In this document: positions 36,097 through 44,907 of the stretch, piece after piece
How positions within the stretch are numbered: the stretch's first letter is position 1
Layout: each line of letters begins with the position of its first letter
Source: an uncultured Lachnospiraceae bacterium
GTDB taxonomy: Bacteria > Bacillota > Clostridia > Lachnospirales > Lachnospiraceae
DNA: 53,062 bases
Direction: 5' to 3'
NCBI GenBank assembly: GCA_944377405.1
Contig: CALWES010000012.1
Coordinates: 1 to 53,062 of the forward strand
Position numbers and translations under genes: made by a program
Notes under the pieces: model-generated
Told to the model about the DNA's origin: nothing
Databases searched by the model: none
The model's input: the letters and a program-made list of their open reading frames with translations, nothing else

Positions 36097-36130
36097 ATAT
36101 CAGATTTGCTGATGGGTGGGAATCTGATAT
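36097..36130 (+). promoter_or_regulatory. inverted repeat upstream of the FecBCD-XdhC-AOR operon
   Basis: ATATCAGATT (36097-36106) and AATCTGATAT (36121-36130) are perfect 10-base arms with 14 bases between. A GATAAT at 36133-36138 could be a -10, but no good -35 fits. The repeat is the best candidate operator for the operon. No Moco/tungsten-cofactor riboswitch could be recognised in the ~115-base leader. Confidence 0.5.
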
Positions 36131-36206
36131 GGGATAATCGAATGAGTCTGCCGACGGGATTTGCTGTATGATAAGTAGGATAAAAAAATTGAAAGAAGGA
36201 TGTAAT

Positions 36207-37358
36207 ATGAAAAAATTATGTTCTATGCTGCTGGTTATGGGAATGACCGTATCCCTCGTGGCCGGCTGTGGAAAAACAGCGGAAACCGAGACAGCCTCTG
36301 CGGAAGCGGCTCAGACCGAACAGGAGACTGCCCAGGAAACTGAGCAGGAGTCTGAGCAGGAGACGGAAGCAGAAACAGCACAGGAGACGGCACAGGAGAC
36401 AACGTATCCGGTGACACTGACAGATCAGGTGGGCAACGAGGTCACCATCAGTGAACAGCCTGAAAGGATCGTATCGGGATACTATATTTCATCCTCTACC
36501 TGCCTTGCACTTGGACTGAAGGACCGGCTGGTGGCAGTGGAGGAGAAGGTGGAAGAACGTCCGATCTATCAGTATGCTGCTGCGGACATCATGGACTCTC
36601 TGGGAAATGTAGGCTCTGCCAAGGCCTTTGACCTGGAGGCCTGCCTTGCGACAGAGCCGGACCTTGTGATCCTGCCCAAAAAGGCACAGGATTATGCCAA
36701 GACCCTTACCGAGATGGGAATTCCCACATTGGTCGTTGCACCGGAAAGCCACGAAAAGCTTGTGGAAATGATCGATCTGATCGGAGAAGCGGCTAATGTA
36801 AATGAGGCGGCAGCAGCCCTTACAGCAGAGTATGATGAGATATTGGGAAAGATCGAAAAGCTGACCTCCGGTCTGGGAGAAGACGAGAAGCCGACCGTAT
36901 ATATGTGCGGTACCAGCTCCTATCTGACAACAGCGCCGAAGGATATGTATCAGGCTTCCCTCATCACGACTGCCGGAGGAAAGAATGCAGGAGATGTACT
37001 GGAGGGTGATTCCTGGACCGATGTTTCGTATGAGCAGATCCTTGAGATGAATCCGGATTATATCATTATCCCCACAAATAATATGGCAAACGGCCAGCCT
37101 GACTATTCAGCAGAACAGGTGATGACGGATGAAAACCTTGCTGAGGTGACGGCAGTCAAAAACGGTGATGTTTATAATATGCCCTCCGGTTACGAAGCAT
37201 GGGATTCACCGGTGCCTTCCGGCGTACTGGGTATGCTGTGGATGACGGCCACTCTTCATCCGGATCTGTATTCCATGGACGAGTTTGCAGATGATGCGGC
37301 AGCATTTTATAAAACGTTCTATGGCTTTGATATGGATACATCTTCTATCACAGGTTAA
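36207..37358 (+). CDS. FecB/TroA-type ABC substrate-binding lipoprotein
   Basis: A 383-residue lipoprotein: signal peptide with LVAG-Cys21, then a Glu/Thr/Gln-rich linker (about 24-62) built from repeated QET/QESEQET codons, then a class III binding domain (TLTDQVGNEVTI, ERIVS, EPDLVILP). The family binds siderophores, haem, cobalamin or, as in MolA, molybdate and tungstate. ATG 36207 follows AGAAGGATG. It heads an operon with XdhC and an AOR-family gene, which makes a molybdate- or tungstate-type ligand plausible but unproven. Confidence 0.9.
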   Translation: MKKLCSMLLVMGMTVSLVAGCGKTAETETASAEAAQTEQETAQETEQESEQETEAETAQETAQETTYPVTLTDQVGNEVTISEQPERIVSGYYISSSTCLALGLKDRLVAVEEKVEERPIYQYAAADIMDSLGNVGSAKAFDLEACLATEPDLVILPKKAQDYAKTLTEMGIPTLVVAPESHEKLVEMIDLIGEAANVNEAAAALTAEYDEILGKIEKLTSGLGEDEKPTVYMCGTSSYLTTAPKDMYQASLITTAGGKNAGDVLEGDSWTDVSYEQILEMNPDYIIIPTNNMANGQPDYSAEQVMTDENLAEVTAVKNGDVYNMPSGYEAWDSPVPSGVLGMLWMTATLHPDLYSMDEFADDAAAFYKTFYGFDMDTSSITG

Positions 37359-37366
37359 AGAAGCCT

Positions 37367-38374
37367 ATGAGCAAGCAAAAGGAAAGGATCGTATTTTCAG
37401 GGATTATTGCGGCAATTTTCATTGCCGCAATAATTTCTGTATGTATAGGAAAATATGAGATCAGCCTGGGGGAGATCAGACAGATCCTGCAGGGGGATCC
37501 GGATGTTTCGGAGATGAGCAGGCAGGTATTGTTTACGTTGCGCGTTCCGAGAACAGTCATGGGAATCCTTGCCGGAGCAGGACTGGGACTTGCCGGCTGT
37601 GTTTACCAGATCATCTTCAAAAATCCGCTTGCATCCCCTGACATTATAGGGATCGCAGGAGGAGCGAACCTTGGTGCGGCCCTGGCTATTGTTTCCGTTT
37701 CTTCTGCAGGCATGTTCGGGATCGCATTGGGATCTTTTGCAGGGGGCTTCCTGGCGGTATTCTGCGTGATGCTTCTTGTAAAGGCCACCGGGCTTCGGTC
37801 GACAGCGACCTATGTACTGGCCGGGATCGTAATAAATGCTGTTTCAAAGGCCGTTATCATGGGATTGAAATATTTTGCAGATCCGGAAAATGAACTGGCC
37901 GCTATGGAATACTGGGAAATGGGGACCCTTGGCAACACAACGGCGTCCAAGGTGATGTCGGTACTTCCCATGTTTCTGATCGGACTGGCAGGCCTCATAT
38001 TACTGCACCGGCAGATTGAGATGATGGCCTTAGGAGATAATGAATGCAGGGCATTGGGGATGCGGCTTGGCATCGTGCGGACAGTGATCCTGCTGCTGTC
38101 CACTCTGCTTGTTGCAGCGGTGATCTGTATCACGGGGCTTATCTCCTTTGTGGGGCTGATCGCGCCTCACATTTCCAGGCTGATATTAAAACGGAATAAT
38201 TTTCATACCATGATATTGAGCGGACTGATAGGGGCAATCGTGGTCCTATGCGCAGATGTGCTTGCACGAAGCCTGTACAGTGCAGAGCTTCCCATTTCTA
38301 TTCTGACAACGGTGATAGGCGTGCCGATGCTGGTTTACTTTCTGTGTCAAAGAGGAAGAGGTCGATCCGTATGA
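37367..38374 (+). CDS. FecCD-family ABC permease
   Basis: A 335-residue permease with about nine or ten helices. LRVPRTVMGILAGAGLGLAGCVYQIIFKNPLASPDIIGIAGGANLG is the conserved N-terminal stretch (quoted motifs: RVPRT, NPLASPDIIG) and GLIAPHISR is the coupling region typical of BtuC/FhuB/MolB proteins. It starts 8 bases after the binding protein stop and its TGA overlaps the ATPase ATG. Confidence 0.93.
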   Translation: MSKQKERIVFSGIIAAIFIAAIISVCIGKYEISLGEIRQILQGDPDVSEMSRQVLFTLRVPRTVMGILAGAGLGLAGCVYQIIFKNPLASPDIIGIAGGANLGAALAIVSVSSAGMFGIALGSFAGGFLAVFCVMLLVKATGLRSTATYVLAGIVINAVSKAVIMGLKYFADPENELAAMEYWEMGTLGNTTASKVMSVLPMFLIGLAGLILLHRQIEMMALGDNECRALGMRLGIVRTVILLLSTLLVAAVICITGLISFVGLIAPHISRLILKRNNFHTMILSGLIGAIVVLCADVLARSLYSAELPISILTTVIGVPMLVYFLCQRGRGRSV

Positions 38375-39153
38375 AGGCAAAATTTGAAGTAAGAGATATC
38401 TGTGTAAAATATGGAGAACGGAGAATACTCGATCATGTTGGACTGGAGATCTTCGAGGGAGAATTCTGCGGCCTTCTGGGACTGAATGGAAGCGGAAAAA
38501 CGACACTTCTCCATGCTATATGCGGATTTATCCCGATGCAGGGAGGATGCTTTGTAAACGGCACCGACTGCGGAAAGCTCACCGAAAGAAAACGGGCAAG
38601 GGAGGTCGCCCTGATTCCACAGACCTGCAGCCTGGAGGGTGGGAGGACCGCTCTTGAGGTCGTGCTGATGGGCTATAATGCATGGCTGCATATCCTGGAA
38701 TCTCCATCAAGGGAACACAGGGAGAAGGCCCTGGATATTATGGATAAGCTTGGGTGCAGAGGGCTTGCGGATAAGGACTTTGGACAGCTCAGCTTAGGAC
38801 AGCGGCAAATGGTTATCCTGGCAAGGTGTATGGTCCAGGATACGCCGGTCATGCTGATGGATGAACCGGACAGTGCACTGGATTTCCTGAATAAGCATAT
38901 CGTGCTGCAGAAAATACGGAATGTGATTCAAAACGAAGGGAAAATGGGGCTGATCACCATGCATGATCCTAATTTTGCAATGAAATACTGTGACAGACTA
39001 TTCCTTCTGAAGGATGGGGCGATCCTGACACAGATCGACATGAGAAAGGACCCTGAATGTAAGATAAAAAGGGATCTGTCCACGGTATACGGAAGGATCG
39101 AATTACTGAAGAACGGGAAGGAGTATCTGATGGTCAGAGGAGAAGATGCATAA
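38371..39153 (+). CDS. FecE-family ABC ATP-binding protein
   Basis: A 260-residue ATPase: Walker A GLNGSGKTT, signature LSLGQRQMV (a variant of LSGGQ), Walker B VMLMDEPDSALDF, switch His in TMHDPNFA. The start overlaps the permease stop (ATGA). The frame remains open 40 codons upstream, but that is only the permease gene out of frame. It completes the importer and overlaps the MATE gene by 8 bases. Confidence 0.92.
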   Translation: MKAKFEVRDICVKYGERRILDHVGLEIFEGEFCGLLGLNGSGKTTLLHAICGFIPMQGGCFVNGTDCGKLTERKRAREVALIPQTCSLEGGRTALEVVLMGYNAWLHILESPSREHREKALDIMDKLGCRGLADKDFGQLSLGQRQMVILARCMVQDTPVMLMDEPDSALDFLNKHIVLQKIRNVIQNEGKMGLITMHDPNFAMKYCDRLFLLKDGAILTQIDMRKDPECKIKRDLSTVYGRIELLKNGKEYLMVRGEDA

Positions 39154-40447
39154 AAAAAGCTATTATCCGGAAATATGGGATCTTGCATACCCCATCATAC
39201 TCCTGACTCTGGCACAGAAGACCGGATCCATATTTGAAGGCCTGCTGCTCAGTGTCAACAGCACAAGAGAACTTGCAGTCACATCCATCTGCAGCCCTTA
39301 TATTTCGGCAGTTACGACAGTCGGATATGGTCTGGCGATCTCCATGAATGTGATCGTGGCGGGCGTATACGGGAAAAAAGGCGAAAAGAAGAATACGGAG
39401 AATATCATGGAAGGGGCCGTACTGATTGCCCTTACCCTTGGCCTTGTTATATCAGCAGTGGTGGGCTTCCTGATGTATTTTTCCTTTTCCTCCATGCCAA
39501 AGGAAAGGCCGGCGGCCTATTTATTTATGCTTCCCTACCTTCTGGGCAATCCGGTGATCCTTCTCTACAGCATGCTGATCGCTCAGTTCCGGGGAATGGG
39601 AGACTCCCGAACCGGTATGTGGATGACATTCCTCGCGGTACCGATCCAGTTGGTGGCGGGATATCTCCTGTATCATACATGTGGCTTTACTGCCCTGGGC
39701 TATGGAATGCTTTTTTCAAGGATCGCCGGGTGTCTGTACGGTATGAGACAGTATCGCAGATATGGATTGGACCTCGGTGGATGGAGAAAAGTCCGTTTTT
39801 CCGGCAATATGATAAAAGAATTTGTTAAACTGGCAGTCCCTGTCAGCCTCTCGAAGGCTGTCGGGCCCTCAGCCAACGTGATCATAAACAGTCTGCTGCT
39901 TTCTATGGGAGCACAGCTCGTGGCGGTCTATGGCCTTGGAAACCGGCTGTCCATTTTGTTTTGCCTTCCGGCAATTGCGGTGGGAACAGTCGCAGTCACT
40001 CTGATCGCAGTCCAGAAGGACAGAAGAGAGCTGGGTTATCTGATCCGGCAGCTCTGTACCTGCAGTGTTTTACCTACGATCCTTCTTGTGCTGACCGCAT
40101 GGAGCTTCAGAGAAACGATCTGGCAGGCTATGACTGCCGGATCTGCCATGGGACCTGAGGGCGAAACCTATTGGTCGATCTGCCTGTGGGCCTATCCCTT
40201 CGTTGCTGTAGAAATGACCATGACGTCGGTTTTGCAGGCTCTTGGATATGGCGTCCCCACCTTGATGATCACTGTGATACGGTTGTGGGGTGTTCAGATC
40301 CCTCTATCCTATCTGGCGGAAAGGAACGGATACGGAGCAGAGGGAGCCTGGGGCGCTTATTTGGCAAGTAATATTGTTTCGATGCTGATCAGTGTGATCT
40401 GGGGCATGATAAAAATCAAAGGAGGCAGTAAGAATGAATGCAATTGA
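39146..40447 (+). CDS. MATE-family transporter
   Basis: A 433-residue membrane protein with about twelve helices and the two-fold repeat of MATE exporters: first half around PIILLTLAQKTGSIFEGLLL, AQFRGMGDSRTGMW in the middle, second half LAVPVSLSKAVGPSANVIINSLLL. Family members export drugs or metabolites by Na+ or H+ antiport. Overlaps at both ends (8 bases with the ATPase, 14 with XdhC) place it inside the operon, so it probably exports something related to this pathway rather than acting as a general drug pump. Confidence 0.9.
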   Translation: MHKKSYYPEIWDLAYPIILLTLAQKTGSIFEGLLLSVNSTRELAVTSICSPYISAVTTVGYGLAISMNVIVAGVYGKKGEKKNTENIMEGAVLIALTLGLVISAVVGFLMYFSFSSMPKERPAAYLFMLPYLLGNPVILLYSMLIAQFRGMGDSRTGMWMTFLAVPIQLVAGYLLYHTCGFTALGYGMLFSRIAGCLYGMRQYRRYGLDLGGWRKVRFSGNMIKEFVKLAVPVSLSKAVGPSANVIINSLLLSMGAQLVAVYGLGNRLSILFCLPAIAVGTVAVTLIAVQKDRRELGYLIRQLCTCSVLPTILLVLTAWSFRETIWQAMTAGSAMGPEGETYWSICLWAYPFVAVEMTMTSVLQALGYGVPTLMITVIRLWGVQIPLSYLAERNGYGAEGAWGAYLASNIVSMLISVIWGMIKIKGGSKNECN

Positions 40448-41240
40448 TGTTGTAAAGGAGCAGGTTAAGGCATATGAAAAGGGAATTGCCCATGCGGTAG
40501 TGACGATCGTTCACTCCGATGGATCCACCCCCCGTACTAACGGCAAGATGATCGTATATTCCAACGGTGCTACCAAAGGGACGATCGGCGGTGGAAACGT
40601 GGAGTGTATGGCAACTGCAGACGCATTGCAGTGTATAAGAGAAGGGAGCAACAGGCTGAGAACCTATGATATGACATCTGCAGAGTCCGAGACGGGAATG
40701 GAGTGCGGCGGCACCCTTAGCGTGATGATCGAAGCGTTTACGATCCGGCCGGTCCTGGTGATGTGCGGTGCGGGGCATGTGGGAGAAGCGGTGCTGCGCT
40801 TAGCTTCTTTTGCGGGATTCGATACGGTCCTTGTGGATAACAGAGAGGAAGAGGATATCTCAGATAAGATCGCATTGGCGGACCGTTTTATTAAAGTCAG
40901 CGACTATACGAAGGATCTGGCTCAGGCAGATATCCCTGATAACGCACATTATGTGATCGCCACACAGGGACACAAGTATGATATGGAAGCCCTTGCTGCT
41001 GTTCTGCAGCAAAATTATGCTTATGCAGGAATGATAGGAAGCTCGAAAAAAATAAATGCGGTTTTTGAAAAGCTTCTTGCGGAAGGCTTCGATCAGGCAA
41101 AGCTTGATGAAGTATATACTCCCATCGGATTGGATATTGGCGGTGAAACGCCGGAAGAAATTGCAGTATCCATCCTTGCAGAGATCCTTATGGTAAAAAA
41201 CGGGCGTACAGGGGGACATTGGTCTGAAAAGGGAAAATAA
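40434..41240 (+). CDS. XdhC/CoxI-family molybdoenzyme maturation protein
   Basis: A 268-residue protein. The N-terminal XdhC part has STPRTNGKMIV and GTIGGGNVE, then MECGG; the C-terminal Rossmann domain has MCGAGHVGEAV near 106-116 and ATQGHKYD and GMIGSSKK. XdhC binds molybdenum cofactor, aids its sulfuration and inserts it into xanthine-dehydrogenase-type enzymes. No such hydroxylase is in the window; the next gene is an AOR-family protein, an unusual client. AAAGGAGG precedes the ATG. Confidence 0.92.
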   Translation: MNAIDVVKEQVKAYEKGIAHAVVTIVHSDGSTPRTNGKMIVYSNGATKGTIGGGNVECMATADALQCIREGSNRLRTYDMTSAESETGMECGGTLSVMIEAFTIRPVLVMCGAGHVGEAVLRLASFAGFDTVLVDNREEEDISDKIALADRFIKVSDYTKDLAQADIPDNAHYVIATQGHKYDMEALAAVLQQNYAYAGMIGSSKKINAVFEKLLAEGFDQAKLDEVYTPIGLDIGGETPEEIAVSILAEILMVKNGRTGGHWSEKGK

Positions 41241-41241
41241 T

Positions 41242-42798
41242 ATGGGAACGATCTTACTGATAGATGTAGAAAACGAGAAGATAAGCAGAGAAAAAAACGA
41301 TACCGGAGAGTATGGCCGTGGATTGGCGGTGAGGCTTCTGGAGGAATATGATACCGCTCCAATGCTTGTGATTGCCCCGGGACTGTTTACGGGGGCTCCC
41401 GTGCCCTGTGCAACAAGAGCATCCATAGCACAAAGGGAAAGTGAAAATAGCGGTTTTTTTGTAAGCAATATTTCCGGTGACCTTCCGCAGAAAATGGCTT
41501 CCATGGATCTGGATGGGATCGTAATAAAGGGAAGGAACCGGAAGGGAAACCTGGTTCTGTATATGGAAGAAGACTGTGTGGAGTTTGTATTCTGTCCCAC
41601 ATTGCAGGGGCTGGGCTGCGGGCAGGTCGTGAAAGAACTCCGGGATCGCTGGGGAAAGGAATGTGCAGTGATTGGCTGTGGACCGGCAGCAGATTTTTAT
41701 TATCCAACCAGCAGTCTCTTTGTGACATATCCATATGGAAAGCCGGAATTTACCTGTCCGAGAAGCAGCCGCGGAACATGTCTTGCCAGGATGGGGATCC
41801 GCGCAGTCGTTGTACGGAACAGCCAGTATTTTCAGGCATCCTGTTATGATGGGGATTCCATCAGGCAAAACGGAAAGCTTCTGGCTCAGTATATTCTGAA
41901 GGACCCGATCTGTGGAGGCGCTCTGCCCGGGCTGGGTTCTATCACTTTACTGCATCTTCTGAAAAACAGAGAGGACCTGGAAGCGGCACTGCAGCAGATT
42001 CCGAAGGAAAAACCGAAAAGGGAGAAAGAACCGGGGGAGAGGGTGAACTATTGCTGCGCGCCCATGTGTGTGATAGGCTGTCTGAATCGTCACAGCGGCA
42101 GCAGCGGCAAGATCTATTCCTGTCCGGAGGAATCGGAGATCCGGGCTGCGGTGGAAAGCTCCTTTGGAGAATATCTGATGCCGGCGGAAACAGAGAGCTG
42201 TACGGCATACCTTTCGAAGAAGGGGATGGAGCTGGGCCTGAACATGATCGAACTGATATTTGCCATGAAGCTGTATTTTGAAGCAGTGAACGAACGTCCG
42301 GAGGAGGACAGGATCTGTGAGCTGATTTGCGAAATAGAAAAGGGAACAGCAGTTGGAAGGATCCTTGGAGGAGGAACCTCCAGAGTATGCCGGATATATT
42401 CAGACAGGGAATCAATCCAGGGGAAGGAAACCAGACCGGCTGTTTTACAGGAAAAGGATTTTCGGTTAGAATTGGATAAAAGGATCGGAAAGCAGAGTGA
42501 GAAGATCAGTGATCTGGAGCTGCTTTACAGAGAAATATTCCTATTCGAGAATCTTGGCATCTGTATTTTTTCGTCTTTCGCACTTATAAATAAAGAAGGC
42601 CCCATGGAGCTCCTTGCTGCGCTGTATAGAGATAAGACCGGAGAAACCGTTTCTGTTAGCGATATGCTGGAATATTCAGCCAGAGCCCTTGAAAGGGAAG
42701 AACGGTTCCGGGAGAAGATGAGCCGCGTAAAAGAGGTAAAAATGATACCGGAATTCGTCAAAGTGCTGTATCGTTATTTTGAAGCGTCCAACCGGTAG
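41242..42798 (+). CDS. aldehyde ferredoxin oxidoreductase (AOR) family protein, short variant
   Basis: A 518-residue protein, shorter than typical AORs (about 600). The N-terminal beta domain is recognisable (EYGRGLAVRLL, PLVIAPG-like MLVIAPGLFTGAPVPC, GIVIKGR) and RSSRGTCLARMGIRAVVV corresponds to the family G-MGSKNLKA segment. A cysteine cluster Cys271, 272, 276 and 280 has CxxxCxxxC spacing instead of CxxCxxxC, and Cys441 in LGICIF matches the fourth cluster ligand. It may therefore hold a 4Fe-4S cluster and a tungsto- or molybdopterin. It starts 2 bases after XdhC. Substrate unknown. Confidence 0.8.
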   Translation: MGTILLIDVENEKISREKNDTGEYGRGLAVRLLEEYDTAPMLVIAPGLFTGAPVPCATRASIAQRESENSGFFVSNISGDLPQKMASMDLDGIVIKGRNRKGNLVLYMEEDCVEFVFCPTLQGLGCGQVVKELRDRWGKECAVIGCGPAADFYYPTSSLFVTYPYGKPEFTCPRSSRGTCLARMGIRAVVVRNSQYFQASCYDGDSIRQNGKLLAQYILKDPICGGALPGLGSITLLHLLKNREDLEAALQQIPKEKPKREKEPGERVNYCCAPMCVIGCLNRHSGSSGKIYSCPEESEIRAAVESSFGEYLMPAETESCTAYLSKKGMELGLNMIELIFAMKLYFEAVNERPEEDRICELICEIEKGTAVGRILGGGTSRVCRIYSDRESIQGKETRPAVLQEKDFRLELDKRIGKQSEKISDLELLYREIFLFENLGICIFSSFALINKEGPMELLAALYRDKTGETVSVSDMLEYSARALEREERFREKMSRVKEVKMIPEFVKVLYRYFEASNR

Positions 42799-42836
42799 GA
42801 TCAGACAGCTGTCAGCCGGACCGATATGAGGTAGAT

Positions 42837-43748
42837 ATGAATCATTTGAATTTGAATCAACTGCAAACCTTTGTGACGGTAGTGGAACAGGGGAGCTTTA
42901 CAAAGGCAGCAAGCCATTTGTATATGGCTCAGTCTACAGTCAGCAATCATATCCAGCAGCTGGAAGAATCCCTGGGACTTGTTCTGTTTATGCGTGATAT
43001 GAAGCGCAATATAACCCTGACGCCGGACGGAAGCAGGATCTATCATCTGGCGAAGGAGATACTGCTGCGTTGCGCTGATCTGGAAGAAAGTATAATGGAA
43101 AATCAGAAGAGCCAATTGATAATTGGCGCTTCCACTGCTCCGTCAGAGAGTATCCTGCCGGACCTGATCTGCCGTTTCCTTAAGAAATATCCCAATTGCC
43201 ATTTTGTGGTCAAGAAAGGAGACAGCAGTCAGATCCAGAACATGCTTGTGGATGGAAAGGTGTCCATAGGATTTGTGGGAACGTCCGATAACCGACAGGA
43301 ATTGACCTATGAAAAGATCGCTGAGGACAGATTCGTTATGATCACCCCCAATACTCCGCATTACAATGAGATGCACAAGCAGGGAATATACGGAAAACAG
43401 CTTTTGCAGGAACCGATGATCTTCCGGGAAAGCGGATCGGGCTCTCAGAAGGCTATCGATAACTATCTGGGAAGCATAGATGTGGGAGAAGAAGGCCTTG
43501 ATATCGTTGCCTATGTCTCAGATTCCCAGATGCAGAAGGAACTGGTGAGACTTGGAACGGGAGTGGCAATCCTCTCAGAGCATTCCGTGCGGGACTTTGT
43601 TCTTGCCGGGAAGGTACTTCGCTTTGAATTGGAGAGAGCTCCGCTGGTTCGGAATATCTATATGGCAAAATATAAAAAAGGAATCCTGAATTCCTTTGCT
43701 TCGGATTTTGAACAGTTTGTAAGGGACAACCAGAAGCTTGAATTCTGA
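42837..43748 (+). CDS. LysR-family regulator at the end of the XdhC-AOR operon
   Basis: A 303-residue LysR protein. The DNA-binding helix is FTKAASHLYMAQSTVSNHIQQLEE; the effector domain starts near 88 (LIIGASTAPSESILPDLICRF). It resembles the CysL/selenium-metabolism-associated group of LysR regulators more than the one at 15295-16173. Being 39 bases downstream of the AOR gene on the same strand, it is probably co-transcribed and controls the operon, perhaps through the inverted repeat at 36097-36130. Confidence 0.9.
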   Translation: MNHLNLNQLQTFVTVVEQGSFTKAASHLYMAQSTVSNHIQQLEESLGLVLFMRDMKRNITLTPDGSRIYHLAKEILLRCADLEESIMENQKSQLIIGASTAPSESILPDLICRFLKKYPNCHFVVKKGDSSQIQNMLVDGKVSIGFVGTSDNRQELTYEKIAEDRFVMITPNTPHYNEMHKQGIYGKQLLQEPMIFRESGSGSQKAIDNYLGSIDVGEEGLDIVAYVSDSQMQKELVRLGTGVAILSEHSVRDFVLAGKVLRFELERAPLVRNIYMAKYKKGILNSFASDFEQFVRDNQKLEF

Positions 43749-43936
43749 AGATCTGCAAAAAGTATGTCAAAAGATACCATTTCAAAAAGTATATTTGATT
43801 TTCAATCCTGATGGCTATGTGTTAAAATCAGATTGATTTTATGGCTTAGGGATCTGGCCATTATTAATGACCATACTTATTTGGCGACTCTTGATGCGGT
43901 GCTTCAAAATGTTATGATTTGCTTATGGGAGGTACA

Positions 43937-44782
43937 ATGGGGAGAATAATTAAAGATACAATTCATGCAGCTGGTGTTGATATTGGAATTTATACGCAGG
44001 ATTTTGAAAATGAATTTATTTCCTTGACAGATATTGCTCGATATAAGAGCGATGATCCGACAGCAGTTATTCAAAACTGGATGAGGAATCGGGACGTGAT
44101 AGAATTTTTAGGCCTCTGGGAAAGGCTGCATAATCCGGATTTTAAACCCCTCGAATTCGAGGGGTTTAGAAAACAGGCTGGTGCGAATGCTTTTACAATG
44201 TCACCCAGGAAATGGATTGAAGCCACGAATGCCATTGGTATTGTTTCAAAAGCAGGACGATACGGTGGGACGTATGCTCATAGTGATATTGCCATGTCTT
44301 TCGCAACATGGATCTCTCCAGAGTTTCAGTTGTATATCATGAAAGACTATAGGCGTTTAAAGACAGATGAAAACAGCCGTTTGTCTTTGAATTGGAACTT
44401 AAACAGAGCGATTTCCAAGCTGAATTACAGAATACATACAGATGCAATTAAAGAAAATTTGATCCCACCGGAACTTACCTCAGAACAGGTGGCCTATACC
44501 TATGCAAATGAAGCGGATATGCTGAACGTTGTATTGTTTGGCAAGACAGCGAAGCAGTGGAAGGATGAAAACCCAACAGCAAAAGGAAATATGCGGGATG
44601 CAGCAACGCTGAATCAATTATTGGTACTTGCGAATTTGGAAAGTTATAATGCTGTTTTGATAAATCAGGGCAAGGATCAGAAAGAGAGGATGGAATTGCT
44701 TCGACGGTTGACGGTACAGCAGCTGCAGACGTTGGAGACAGTGAATTTGAACAATTTGCCAAAATTAGAGGGAAATATGTAA
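43937..44782 (+). CDS. KilA-N domain protein
   Basis: A 281-residue protein with an N-terminal KilA-N DNA-binding domain (SLTDIARYKSDDPTAVIQNWMRNRDVIEFLGLWE, FTMSPRKWIEATNAIGI, YAHSDIAMSFATWIS). It is found in phage and other mobile-element regulators; the C-terminal half is a conserved partner region (KTAKQWKDENP, LNQLLVLANLES). ATG 43937 follows GGGAGG at 4 bases; a TTG at 43919 is also in frame. It stands alone without other phage genes, so it is a probable remnant or domesticated gene. Codon use is AT-rich compared with the next operon. Confidence 0.9.
   Translation: MGRIIKDTIHAAGVDIGIYTQDFENEFISLTDIARYKSDDPTAVIQNWMRNRDVIEFLGLWERLHNPDFKPLEFEGFRKQAGANAFTMSPRKWIEATNAIGIVSKAGRYGGTYAHSDIAMSFATWISPEFQLYIMKDYRRLKTDENSRLSLNWNLNRAISKLNYRIHTDAIKENLIPPELTSEQVAYTYANEADMLNVVLFGKTAKQWKDENPTAKGNMRDAATLNQLLVLANLESYNAVLINQGKDQKERMELLRRLTVQQLQTLETVNLNNLPKLEGNM
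44143..44168. repeat. 26-bp perfect palindrome inside the KilA-N gene
   Basis: Half-site TAAACCCCTCGAA is followed by its exact reverse complement, centred on an EcoRI-type GAATTC. It encodes KPLEFEGF in the KilA-N domain. As RNA it could form a 12-bp hairpin inside the message. Confidence 0.95.
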
Positions 44783-44817
44783 ACAGAGCGAATGATACAA
44801 ACCTATTTCAGAAAAAA

Positions 44818-44855
44818 ACTCTCTTTACCGGACACCCGGTAAAGAGAGTCTTTTT
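44818..44855 (+). terminator. terminator of the KilA-N gene
   Basis: ACTCTCTTTACCGG (44818-44831) pairs perfectly with CCGGTAAAGAGAGT (44836-44849) around a 4-base loop, and CTTTTT follows. Confidence 0.93.
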
Positions 44856-44907
44856 ATATCAGACGGTCGATGATCAGGTATTGTTTCCCTAAAGACGAGG
44901 GCAGTAT

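Noticed and set aside
36090..36206. Moco/tungsten-cofactor riboswitch before the XdhC-AOR operon
   Set aside because: Only a simple inverted repeat is visible; the multi-stem core of that riboswitch could not be found by eye.
43749..43936. Regulatory RNA or promoter before the KilA-N gene
   Set aside because: AT-rich with a near-palindrome (GGCCATTATTAATGACC), but no convincing -35/-10 pair or structure.
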